Of a DNA stretch of 14,544 nucleotides, positions 7,215 to 14,041 are shown one piece after another. Source of the DNA: an uncultured Bacteroidota bacterium. GTDB lineage: Bacteria > Bacteroidota > Bacteroidia > Chitinophagales > Chitinophagaceae. Made by a program: the position numbers and the translations under genes. The notes under the pieces are model-generated. The model saw only the letters and a list, made by a program, of their open reading frames with translations. It ran no database searches and had not been told where the DNA came from. Numbering within the stretch: position 1 is the first letter of the stretch; every line of letters starts with the position of its first letter. The stretch lies in NCBI GenBank assembly GCA_903879995.1, contig CAIRNW010000206.1:1-14544 (forward strand), written 5' to 3'.

Positions 7215-8233
7215 GACTGTGGTTTTAGCAATTTTTCTAAGGTTGAAAAAGGAAGTAACTGAGGACGGGCCTTACCAATTTTTTCTAATAAAATGTATCG
7301 AACCTTTTTACCTGTTTTCTTCTTGTCCATTTCCATCACGCGCATCAACTTGGTAAGATCATAAGAAGCCACGGTAGGCAAACCATATTGCGCCAGTAAA
7401 AGTTGCAGACGAGTGGCATCCATAAAGCCATTCAACTTAGAGGAGAGCGTTGCTGCCGCAACCATACCAAGGGAAATAGCTTCACCATGTGAAACTTCAT
7501 AGACCATTTCAATCGCATGCCCCAGCGTATGACCAAAATTCAAAATACTACGTATACCCTGTTCGGTTTCATCTTGCTGAACGGTACTTAACTTAATCCA
7601 TGCATTTTTTTCGATCAGGCTTTCGATGGCACGCTTATTTTTTTGGTAATAAGACAAATTATTTTTCTCCAGCGCACGAAACAAGTTCGGTTTGAAACAA
7701 ACAGCATGCTTAATAATCTCAGCAAAACCATTTTTCCATTCCTTTTCAGGAAGTGTTTTTAAAAATTTTGTGTCATAGAGTAAAAATGCAGGTTGCCGAA
7801 TTGTGCCGACTAAATTTTTGTAAGTGCCATGATCAATTCCGTTTTTTCCTCCCAACGCTGCATCCACCATGGCCAATAATGTAGTAGGCACAAAACCCAC
7901 TTTGATACCACGCATGTAAATGGCACCAATATAACCGGCAAGGTCAGTGATCACACCTCCTCCCACACCAATCAACCATGTTTGTCGATCCGCTTTTAAC
8001 TTGGTCAATTGCTCAATTACCGCATCAACGGTTGGCTGGATCTTATACGACTCACCAGCCTTTAAAACAATCGTATTCCATCCTTTGAACAAGGAAGCGT
8101 GCGCCTTGTATACATGTTGATCCGTTAGTAGAACAGTGTGCTCAATCGGAACCAGTTTTTTTAAATAGGAAAATTGGCAAGAAAAATAACAAGTAGTTAC
8201 AGCAGCTCCAATTTTAAATTTCCTTTGTTTCAT
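7211..8233 (-). CDS. aroB: 3-dehydroquinate synthase
   Basis: AroB is the NAD- and metal-dependent enzyme that cyclises DAHP to 3-dehydroquinate, the second step of the pathway. From the ATG at 8233 the product is 340 residues. It shows the NAD-binding GVGGGVITD (89-97), PTTLLAMVDAALGGKNGID (116-134), and metal ligands in EIIK (E172), NFGHTLGH (H235) and SHGEA (H249). An in-frame ATG at 8254 would add MQPKSKL and overlap the previous gene by 17 nt. It has a better GCGGG ribosome-binding-like run, so it remains possible, but the extra residues are not part of the conserved fold. The stop shares TTGA with the aroA start, indicating translational coupling. Confidence 0.96.
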   Translation of the reverse strand: MKQRKFKIGAAVTTCYFSCQFSYLKKLVPIEHTVLLTDQHVYKAHASLFKGWNTIVLKAGESYKIQPTVDAVIEQLTKLKADRQTWLIGVGGGVITDLAGYIGAIYMRGIKVGFVPTTLLAMVDAALGGKNGIDHGTYKNLVGTIRQPAFLLYDTKFLKTLPEKEWKNGFAEIIKHAVCFKPNLFRALEKNNLSYYQKNKRAIESLIEKNAWIKLSTVQQDETEQGIRSILNFGHTLGHAIEMVYEVSHGEAISLGMVAAATLSSKLNGFMDATRLQLLLAQYGLPTVASYDLTKLMRVMEMDKKKTGKKVRYILLEKIGKARPQLLPFSTLEKLLKPQS

Positions 8234-8237
8234 CAGC

Positions 8238-9320
8238 TTACTTTTTGGCTGCATCTAAAACCCGCTTTTGATGTGCAATACTCTCCATGTGTATTGCATC
8301 AAGAAATTGTGTGAGAAATTCATGACTCAAGCCCAACTCCTCAGATTTTAATAACACACGACTAGTAATTTCCTGCCAACGACCGGGTTGCAGGATAGTA
8401 ATTTGATTTTCTTTTTTGTACTGTGCTATTTTCTCAGCCACCTTCATCCGACGAGATAACAACTGTAATAACTCCTCGTCATATTGATTGATTTCTTGAC
8501 GTAGCGTATCAAGTGCTGCTTGATAATCGGGAGAATTGACATGTTCCTTTCTCCAAATCACTTGCCCAAGAATTTGTGAAAGCGCAAGAGGGGTTAGTTG
8601 TTGTGCGGCATCGCTCCAGGCATTTGCCGGATCACGATGGCTTTCAATCATCAAACCATCACTATCCAAATCTATCGCTCTTTGAATAACCTCTGGAATA
8701 ATATCTCTCCTCCCACAAATATGAGAGGGATCAGTAATGAATAATAGTGAAGGATGTCGAAGTTTCATCTCCACGGCCAAATGCCATAGTGGTGCATTTC
8801 TATATCCTGTTTCTCCAAAAGTGCTAAAACCGCGGTGTATCAAACCAATTTTAGTGATTCCCGCACGACTGATCCGTTCAACCGCTCCACTCCATAACTC
8901 CAGGTCTGGGTTAATTGGATTTTTTATTAGCACAGGGATATTCACTCCTTGTAAAGCATCCGCCACCTCTTGTACACTAAAGGGGTTTACGGTGGTTCTA
9001 GCTCCTATCCAAAGCATAGAAACTTGATAACGGAGCGCTTCCTCCACTTGTTTAGCAGTGGCTACCTCCACAGTGGTGGGCAATCCAGTAAGTTGAGAAG
9101 CTTCTTCTAACCAAGGAAGACCTTTACTTCCTACCCCTTCAAACATTCCTGGCTTAGTACGTGGTTTCCAGATGCCTGCTCGTAAGATATCCACCCGTCC
9201 GGTTTCCTTTAATTGGGTGGCTGTATCCAATAACTGTTCTCTTGTTTCAGCGCTACATGGCCCACTAATAATGAGCGGCTTCTTCGAAAGAATATTTTCC
9301 AGATTGAAAGTTGGATTCAT
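8238..9320 (-). CDS. Bifunctional DAHP synthase / chorismate mutase
   Basis: The 360-residue protein joins the first step of aromatic synthesis (PEP + erythrose 4-phosphate to DAHP) to chorismate mutase (chorismate to prephenate). Residues about 15-255 form a type I-beta (KDO8P-synthase-like) DAHP synthase: GPCSAE (20-25), RAGIWKPRTKPGMF (47-60), IGARTTVNP (105-113), IKNPINPD (132-139), HRGFSTFGETGYRN (162-175), DPSH (197-200) and IESHRDP (225-231). Residues about 265-355 form an all-helical AroQ chorismate mutase, with DTLRQEIN (271-278), LLSRRMKVAEKIAQYK (287-302) and ILQPGRWQEI (309-318). This C-terminal fusion is known in Bacteroidota, for example Porphyromonas, and is thought to mediate feedback by prephenate or chorismate. 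It is the first aro gene, 51 nt after the helicase; a weak -7-like TATCTTTA lies in that gap. Confidence 0.95.
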   Translation of the reverse strand: MNPTFNLENILSKKPLIISGPCSAETREQLLDTATQLKETGRVDILRAGIWKPRTKPGMFEGVGSKGLPWLEEASQLTGLPTTVEVATAKQVEEALRYQVSMLWIGARTTVNPFSVQEVADALQGVNIPVLIKNPINPDLELWSGAVERISRAGITKIGLIHRGFSTFGETGYRNAPLWHLAVEMKLRHPSLLFITDPSHICGRRDIIPEVIQRAIDLDSDGLMIESHRDPANAWSDAAQQLTPLALSQILGQVIWRKEHVNSPDYQAALDTLRQEINQYDEELLQLLSRRMKVAEKIAQYKKENQITILQPGRWQEITSRVLLKSEELGLSHEFLTQFLDAIHMESIAHQKRVLDAAKK

Positions 9321-9371
9321 CTTTACAATAGACAGGTGGTAAAGATAGAATTATAAAATGAGTCAATGCAG

Positions 9372-11036
9372 TTATTGCCCTTGACGGGAACCACCTCGAC
9401 CACCCGAATTTGCATCATTCATTCTGATTCGGCGTCCCTTGAAATTTTTTCCGTCTATGGCTTTGATAAATTTCCCGGCTACTCTTGCATCCACTTCTAC
9501 CCAGCTATTCATTTCCCTTAAATCAATTTTACCCAATACGTCTTTTCTTTGTTCGCTCATATCCAAAAGGAATTGTAAAAAGCTGGCCTTGTAAAAGCCA
9601 TCCTTTGTTCCAAGATTTATAAATAAACGTTGGTAAGAAGCGTCACCTTGAGGTATTGCGCCCTGTTCCTGCTTTCTTTTCCTCCCCATTTTGCTATCCG
9701 TCGGTTGCTGTCTAAGATTTAGATCAGCTGCATTTTCATAATAGCGGAGGAATCGATCAAACTCCAAAGCAGCCACACGTTGTAGAATTTCCTCTTTACT
9801 GACCGCTGAAAATTTTTCGGCCAGCATAGGGATGTAGGTTTCGTATTCCCCATGACTGATATCAGCTTTTAACAACTTGTCAGTGAAATGGAAAAACTGT
9901 TTTCTGCAAACGTCCTTTCCGCTGGGAATGTCCATGCGGTGGAAACGGGTTTGGATTAATTTTTCAATCTGCTTCAAACGGTAGGCTTCGCGTGGTGTGA
10001 CAATGGAAACACACAAACCACTTTTTCCCGCACGACCTGTTCTTCCGCTACGATGCGTGTATACTTCGGTGTCATCTGGCAATTCGTAGTTAATAACATG
10101 CGTGATGCCCTGCACGTCAATACCTCTTGCCGCTACGTCCGTAGCTACTAGTAGTCGGATATTTCTTGTTCTAAAGGCACCCATCACCCGATCACGTTGC
10201 GCCTGCGTAAGGTCTCCGTGGATGGCATCGATGTCGTAGCCTTCTCGGGTAAGTTTCTCTGCAATTTCCTGCGCATCAGCCTTTGTGCGGGCAAATACGA
10301 TTCCAAAAATATCTGGATTAAAATCAATAATTCGCTTCAATACCTCATAGCGATAAGGATGTTGACATTGGTAATATTGATGATCAATGTTAACATTAGC
10401 CGCATTCATTTTGCCAATAGTAACCTCAGTGGGCTCATGCATGTAACGCTTGCTCACTTGTCTGATTTCTGTTGGCATGGTTGCACTAAACAACCAGGTA
10501 CTTTCTCTCTTTGGGGTATTCTGAAGGATAAACTCAATATCCTCTTGGAATCCCATATTGAGCATTTCGTCAGCTTCATCCAATACCACATACTCGATTT
10601 GATCTAGTCGGATTGCCTTTCTTTCAATCAAATCGATCAAACGACCTGGGGTTGCTACCACTACATGGGTGCCCCTTTTTAGATCTTTGACCTGAGCGCC
10701 AATAGAGGCTCCCCCATAAACCGGAGTTACCAATACCTGCCCTGTAATGCCCTGGAATTTTTTTATATCTGATGTGATTTGAAGACACAGTTCACGGGTG
10801 GGGCAGATAACCAATGCCTGTGGATTTGTTCTTGAACGGTCCAGCAAATCAAGTAATGGAAGTCCAAAGGCGGCCGTTTTACCGGTACCAGTTTGTGCCA
10901 AGCCAATAAAATCACGCGTTCCTTGTAATAAAATGGGAATTGCCTTTTGCTGAATGGGGGTGGGTTCTGTAAACCCAAGTTTTTGAATTGACTGCAGAAG
11001 AGGGGCGCTCAGTCCCAGCGCTTGAAAAGTGTGCAT
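9372..11036 (-). CDS. DEAD-box ATP-dependent RNA helicase with DbpA-type RNA-binding domain
   Basis: The 554-residue protein is a DEAD-box RNA helicase of the DeaD/CsdA-DbpA group, expected to remodel rRNA or mRNA in the cytoplasm. The order of motifs is complete: Q motif (FTEPTPIQQ, about 22-30), AQTGTGKT (47-54), PTRE (80-83), TPGR (129-132), DEAD (153-156), SAT (184-186), ARGID and HRSGRTGR (328-335). A DbpA-type RNA-binding domain spans about 467-540 (YQRLFINLGTKDGFY to KNFKGRRIRM). The tail is Gly/Arg-rich (SGGRGGSRQGQ). The ATG at 11036 gives the family start MHTFQALGLS; 18 more open codons upstream run into the terminator hairpin of the preceding gene. No terminator separates it from the aro genes, so co-transcription with them is possible. 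Confidence 0.95.
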   Translation of the reverse strand: MHTFQALGLSAPLLQSIQKLGFTEPTPIQQKAIPILLQGTRDFIGLAQTGTGKTAAFGLPLLDLLDRSRTNPQALVICPTRELCLQITSDIKKFQGITGQVLVTPVYGGASIGAQVKDLKRGTHVVVATPGRLIDLIERKAIRLDQIEYVVLDEADEMLNMGFQEDIEFILQNTPKRESTWLFSATMPTEIRQVSKRYMHEPTEVTIGKMNAANVNIDHQYYQCQHPYRYEVLKRIIDFNPDIFGIVFARTKADAQEIAEKLTREGYDIDAIHGDLTQAQRDRVMGAFRTRNIRLLVATDVAARGIDVQGITHVINYELPDDTEVYTHRSGRTGRAGKSGLCVSIVTPREAYRLKQIEKLIQTRFHRMDIPSGKDVCRKQFFHFTDKLLKADISHGEYETYIPMLAEKFSAVSKEEILQRVAALEFDRFLRYYENAADLNLRQQPTDSKMGRKRKQEQGAIPQGDASYQRLFINLGTKDGFYKASFLQFLLDMSEQRKDVLGKIDLREMNSWVEVDARVAGKFIKAIDGKNFKGRRIRMNDANSGGRGGSRQGQ

Positions 11037-11062
11037 GGATAAATTTGAATGAAAAAAGAAAG

Positions 11063-11082
11063 CCGTTCCCGGGGGAACGGCC
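11063..11082 (-). terminator. Intrinsic terminator between the small lipoprotein gene and the helicase
   Basis: An 8-bp GC-rich stem GCCGTTCC/GGAACGGC with a 4-nt loop is followed on the minus strand by TTTCTTTTTT. It starts 23 nt after the lipoprotein stop codon and ends 26 nt before the helicase ATG. On the plus strand the stem is not followed by T residues, so it acts on minus-strand transcription. Confidence 0.85.
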
Positions 11083-11105
11083 TTCGGCAATTACTTGCAC
11101 TTGAA

Positions 11106-11285
11106 TTACTTAGCTGTATCAGCAGCAGGAGCTGTTGTGTCAGCAGCAGCAGCAGTTGTATCAACAGCAGCAGCAGTTGTGTCAACAGTAGCAGCAGTTG
11201 TGTCAGCAGCTGGAGTAGCTTCGCCACCACCATTACAAGCTACCAAAGTAGCTGCGATGAAGGCAATTGCAAAAAACTTTTTCAT
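11106..11285 (-). CDS. Small Ala/Thr/Asp-repeat lipoprotein, function unknown
   Basis: A 59-residue ORF starts MKKFFAIAFIAATLVACNGG. The first 16 residues are a signal peptide and LVAC (14-17) is a lipobox, so the mature protein would be anchored by Cys17. After a GGGE linker it is almost entirely Ala, Thr, Asp and Val, built from seven-residue units of the type DTTAAxx, and ends DTAK. Small lipoproteins with such low-complexity tails are common in Chitinophagales, but I know of no assigned function. The start, the lipobox and the terminator 23 nt after its stop all support a real gene. It diverges from the sigma-factor gene across a 140-nt AT-rich region; its own promoter is not clear (TAAATTCG at 11327-11320 is one mismatch from consensus and lacks a -33). 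Confidence 0.85.
   Translation of the reverse strand: MKKFFAIAFIAATLVACNGGGEATPAADTTAATVDTTAAAVDTTAAAADTTAPAADTAK
11112..11204 (-). repeat. Tandem 21-bp coding repeats in the small lipoprotein
   Basis: Four consecutive in-frame 21-bp units, read on the minus strand from 11204, 11183, 11162 and 11141, are followed by a 9-bp partial unit. Unit two starts GACACAACTGCTGCTGCTG; the others differ by a few bases. Each encodes DTTAA or a close variant plus two residues. The near-identity of units suggests expansion by slippage or unequal recombination. Confidence 0.85.
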
Positions 11286-11369
11286 TGCTTTTGTTTTTTT
11301 TGTTTTGTGAAATATTTCGCGAATTTATACCCTTTTTCGCAAAAGGTAACCCTTTGACAATGATTTTTT

Positions 11370-11399
11370 TTTGGAAACCAGTTCGGGTTACTATTTTTA
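11370..11399 (+). promoter_or_regulatory. Candidate promoter of the ECF sigma-factor operon
   Basis: TTTG (11370-11373), an 18-nt spacer and TATTTTTA (11392-11399) resemble the Bacteroidota consensus with one mismatch in the last base of the -7 box. The start would lie near 11405, about 20 nt before the GTG start codon. An autoregulated ECF promoter in the same region cannot be excluded. Confidence 0.4.
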
Positions 11400-11425
11400 A
11401 AATTCTGTATTAAACTACGAGGATA

Positions 11426-12001
11426 GTGAATAGCGAACTTCAGGAAGTTGGACTTTTAAAGGGATTGGCGGCCGGGGACCGAAAAGTTATTGAGGGGATC
11501 TATAAGGACCATTTCAATATGATTCAGTCACTGATTGTCAATAACAATGGCTCAGCGGATGACGCACAGGACATATTTCAGGAGGCGATGGTGGTGCTCT
11601 ATGAAAAGGTTAGAACGGGGTCTTTTGAATTGAATTGTCAATTGAAGACCTATCTCTACTCCGTGAGTAAACGATTGTGGTTGAAGCGATTACAGCAAAA
11701 TAGTCGACTTTGGTCTCAAGAAATTGACCCGGAGACTACTATTCAAGTTGACGAGGAAATTGCCACGCATGAAAAAAGAGATGCGGAATTTGAGTTGATG
11801 AGTCAAGCCATCCAACGACTGGGAGAACCCTGCAAAAGTTTGCTGGAAGCTTACTATCTGAAAAAAATGAACATGCAGGACATTGCACTTCAATTTGGTT
11901 ATACGAATTCGGACAATGCAAAAAACCAGAAGTACAAATGCCTGATGCGATTAAAAAAACTTTTCTTCTCGGAATATAAAAATGGAAACACCCATGGATG
12001 A
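11426..12001 (+). CDS. ECF-type RNA polymerase sigma factor
   Basis: The 191-residue protein has the two-domain layout of extracytoplasmic-function sigma factors. Sigma region 2 covers about residues 22-90, with DDAQDIFQEAMVVLYEKV (45-62) and the helix around LKTYLYSVSKRLWLKRL. Sigma region 4 covers about 125-180, with LLEAYYLKKMNMQDIALQFG followed by a recognition helix containing NSDNAKNQKYKCLMRLKKLF. The start is GTG, preceded at a good distance by GAGG. Its 3' end overlaps the next gene by 20 bp, which strongly suggests translational coupling and that the partner protein controls its activity. Target promoters cannot be read from the window. The family call is firm, while the stimulus is unknown. 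Confidence 0.92.
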   Translation: MNSELQEVGLLKGLAAGDRKVIEGIYKDHFNMIQSLIVNNNGSADDAQDIFQEAMVVLYEKVRTGSFELNCQLKTYLYSVSKRLWLKRLQQNSRLWSQEIDPETTIQVDEEIATHEKRDAEFELMSQAIQRLGEPCKSLLEAYYLKKMNMQDIALQFGYTNSDNAKNQKYKCLMRLKKLFFSEYKNGNTHG

Positions 12002-13097
12002 TTTGCGGTTATTGGATGCGGTTGAGCGATATATCAAGGGCGAAATGCACCCTGACGAGCGCGTGCAGTTTGAACAATTGCGCAAGACAAATGCAGAGGT
12101 GGATCAATTGGTGGTGGAACATACTTTTTTCCTTCAGCAAATGAACCGTTTTGGAGAATGGAAACGTTTCAAGTCACTTCTCAAAGAAGTTCATACGGAT
12201 CTGGCCGAACAAGGACAAATCAATTCAGCTCGCTTGCAAGGAAAGGCAAAAGTTATTTACCTCTGGAACAGATATAAAAAAGTTAGCGCCATCGCTGCCT
12301 CAATAGCTGTAGTCACCACGTTGGTAATTTCTTCCTTAGTATGGATAATAGCCCCTGCATCGCCGCGCTCTCAATTTGAAGAACTGAACAAAAAATTTAG
12401 TCAACTAGAGGATAAAACAAGAAAGCAGGCTAAGGAAATAGATCGAATAAAAAATAAAGCCACTTCAGTTCCCCAGGACATTCCGTTTACAACCGGAGGC
12501 ACCGGATTTATTATTGATGCCCGGGGCTACCTGATCACCAATGCACACGTAGTAGAGGACGCAAAACAAATTGCCATACAAAACAACCGTGGTGAATATC
12601 TAGTGGATGTTGTTTTTCAAGATGTAGAACGAGATATTGCCATTTTGAAAATTGTTGATGAAAATTTCAAACCCTATTCCAGTTTACCCTACGGACTCAG
12701 CAAGCAAACCGCAAAACTGGCAGAACCCATATTTACACTGGGCTATCCCCGTAATGAAGTGGTGTATAGCCAAGGATATCTAAGTGCAAAAACTGGATAT
12801 AATGGAGACACGTTAAGTTGTCAGATTGAAATTAACGCCAACCGTGGAAATAGTGGTAGCCCTATATTAAATCGAAAGGGAGAAGTGATTGGTATACTTA
12901 ATGGCCGTGAAACCAACGCGCAGGGTTTTGCATTTGCTGTTCAAAGCAAATACATATTTGATGTTATAGAAACAGTTAAAAAACAATCGGATAGTCCCAC
13001 GATCCGAATTCCCTCACGTTCCTCTTTAAATGGGTTGGACCGCACTGAGCAAGTGCGCAAAATGCAAGACTATGTTTACATGGTCAAGGTCAATTAA
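11982..13097 (+). CDS. Membrane-anchored HtrA-like serine protease with anti-sigma-like N-terminus
   Basis: The 371-residue protein has four parts. Residues 1-100 are soluble and charged; the opening AVERYIKGEMHPDERVQFEQL resembles the N-terminal segment of zinc-less Bacteroidota anti-sigma factors (inference). Residues 101-124 are one membrane helix (SAIAASIAVVTTLVISSLVW). Residues 129-160 look like a short coiled coil. Residues 170-335 are a trypsin-like S1C domain with motifs TGFIIDARGYLITNAHV (H189), DVERDIAIL (D218) and NRGNSGSP (S291), so the catalytic triad is complete. No PDZ domain follows, unlike DegP/DegS. Predicted topology puts the protease in the periplasm. It overlaps the sigma gene by 20 bp (8 bp if the ATG at 11994 is used), so it probably senses an envelope signal and controls that sigma factor. 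Confidence 0.88.
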   Translation: METPMDDLRLLDAVERYIKGEMHPDERVQFEQLRKTNAEVDQLVVEHTFFLQQMNRFGEWKRFKSLLKEVHTDLAEQGQINSARLQGKAKVIYLWNRYKKVSAIAASIAVVTTLVISSLVWIIAPASPRSQFEELNKKFSQLEDKTRKQAKEIDRIKNKATSVPQDIPFTTGGTGFIIDARGYLITNAHVVEDAKQIAIQNNRGEYLVDVVFQDVERDIAILKIVDENFKPYSSLPYGLSKQTAKLAEPIFTLGYPRNEVVYSQGYLSAKTGYNGDTLSCQIEINANRGNSGSPILNRKGEVIGILNGRETNAQGFAFAVQSKYIFDVIETVKKQSDSPTIRIPSRSSLNGLDRTEQVRKMQDYVYMVKVN

Positions 13098-13990
13098 GCC
13101 CAGAGTTGATTAGGATACTCCCCTGCTCTAATTAAGCTTTCGAGACTTTGTTGCACAAATGGAGCGTCCTCTTTATAGGTAACGCCGAACCAAGATGAAT
13201 GAGTTGGAACAATTTTCACTTTACCACCTTTTTGAATAAACTGGTCAGCAACTAAAGGAATAAAAAACTCTGATTTCAACTCTTGCCCGGACTGGTTTAA
13301 AAAATCAGCAAACTGTGTGGCAGTAGTATCAAAAAAAGAAGGTGCAAAACACCAGAAATTCATAGATACTTTAGTATCCTCTCCAAGCGTCTGAGGAGAC
13401 AAACCATCTTGACAGGTAATTATACCATCCACACGGGCAATATTGATTCGCTCAGTAATGCTAGCCAGATCTCCCGTGCTATTTAATTGACATACTCCTC
13501 TGTTGACCGTGCCATGTTCAGAAAGCGTTGCAGTTAAATCATACCCCACAATAGCGTACGTATTATCGTTGCAATCGGTCTGCAAAAAACGGGCTGCTTG
13601 CTCAAAAGCATTTCGCCCGTAAAAATCATCCGCGTTAATTACCGCAAATGGCTCTTTCACTACTTCACTGGCACAAAGCACTGCATGCGCCGTACCCCAG
13701 GGCTTGGAACGATCGGCAGGGAAAACATAACCATTCGTATAAGAATCTAATTCCTGAAAAACATATTCGGTATCCACTAATCCTTTAAGTTTTGGCTCAA
13801 ATATGGATTGAAACTGTGAAGCATATTGAGCACGAATAATAAATACTACTTTTCCAAAACCAGCACGGATAGCATCAAAGATTGAGTAATCCATGATGGT
13901 TTCACCAGTGGGACCAAAAGACTGCACTTGTTTCATGCTTCCATAACGGGAAGCCATACCCGCTGCAAGGATTACTAGGGTTGGTTTCAT
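13094..13990 (-). CDS. Sugar-phosphate nucleotidyltransferase family protein
   Basis: The 298-residue protein belongs to the NTP-transferase (GT-A-like) fold that makes NDP-sugars from a nucleoside triphosphate and a sugar 1-phosphate. The N-terminal LVILAAGMASRYGSMKQ (5-21) is the nucleotide-binding signature with the conserved Arg and Lys. WGTAHAVL (98-105) and INADDFYG (118-125, Asp121/122) form the sugar-nucleotide and metal site. The C-terminal part (NFWCFAPSFF, then SSWFGVTYKEDAPFVQQSL) lacks the left-handed hexapeptide repeats of GlmU. The exact sugar and nucleotide cannot be told from sequence; cell-wall or surface-polysaccharide precursor supply is plausible. Its stop codon overlaps that of the convergent protease gene by 4 bp. 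It diverges from the PLP-enzyme gene over 51 bp. Confidence 0.85.
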   Translation of the reverse strand: MKPTLVILAAGMASRYGSMKQVQSFGPTGETIMDYSIFDAIRAGFGKVVFIIRAQYASQFQSIFEPKLKGLVDTEYVFQELDSYTNGYVFPADRSKPWGTAHAVLCASEVVKEPFAVINADDFYGRNAFEQAARFLQTDCNDNTYAIVGYDLTATLSEHGTVNRGVCQLNSTGDLASITERINIARVDGIITCQDGLSPQTLGEDTKVSMNFWCFAPSFFDTTATQFADFLNQSGQELKSEFFIPLVADQFIQKGGKVKIVPTHSSWFGVTYKEDAPFVQQSLESLIRAGEYPNQLWA

Positions 13991-14008
13991 AGGAAAGATT
14001 TAGCGCGG

Positions 14009-14016
14009 CAAAATTA
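14009..14016 (-). promoter_or_regulatory. -7 box for the nucleotidyltransferase gene
   Basis: TAATTTTG on the minus strand fits TAnnTTTG exactly and would give a leader of about 12 nt; no clear -33 TTTG is seen. On the other strand TTTA, 18 nt, TATTTTCG (14021-14028) could serve the divergent gene. The two candidate promoters overlap in the 51-bp gap. Confidence 0.35.
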
Positions 14017-14041
14017 CACGTATTTTCGACAATACCCCAGT

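Noticed and set aside
10197..10607. Plus-strand 136-codon frame opposite the helicase
   Set aside because: It is antisense to the conserved helicase motifs and shows no start signal or family features.
11112..11204. Regular repeats as a possible CRISPR array
   Set aside because: Units are contiguous, in frame and without unique spacers; they encode a protein tail.
11095..11310. Ser/Val/Ala-rich plus-strand frames and a Leu/Gln-rich minus-strand frame over the repeat region
   Set aside because: These are shadow readings of the 21-bp repeats of the small lipoprotein; only the frame from 11285 has a signal peptide, a lipobox and a matching terminator.
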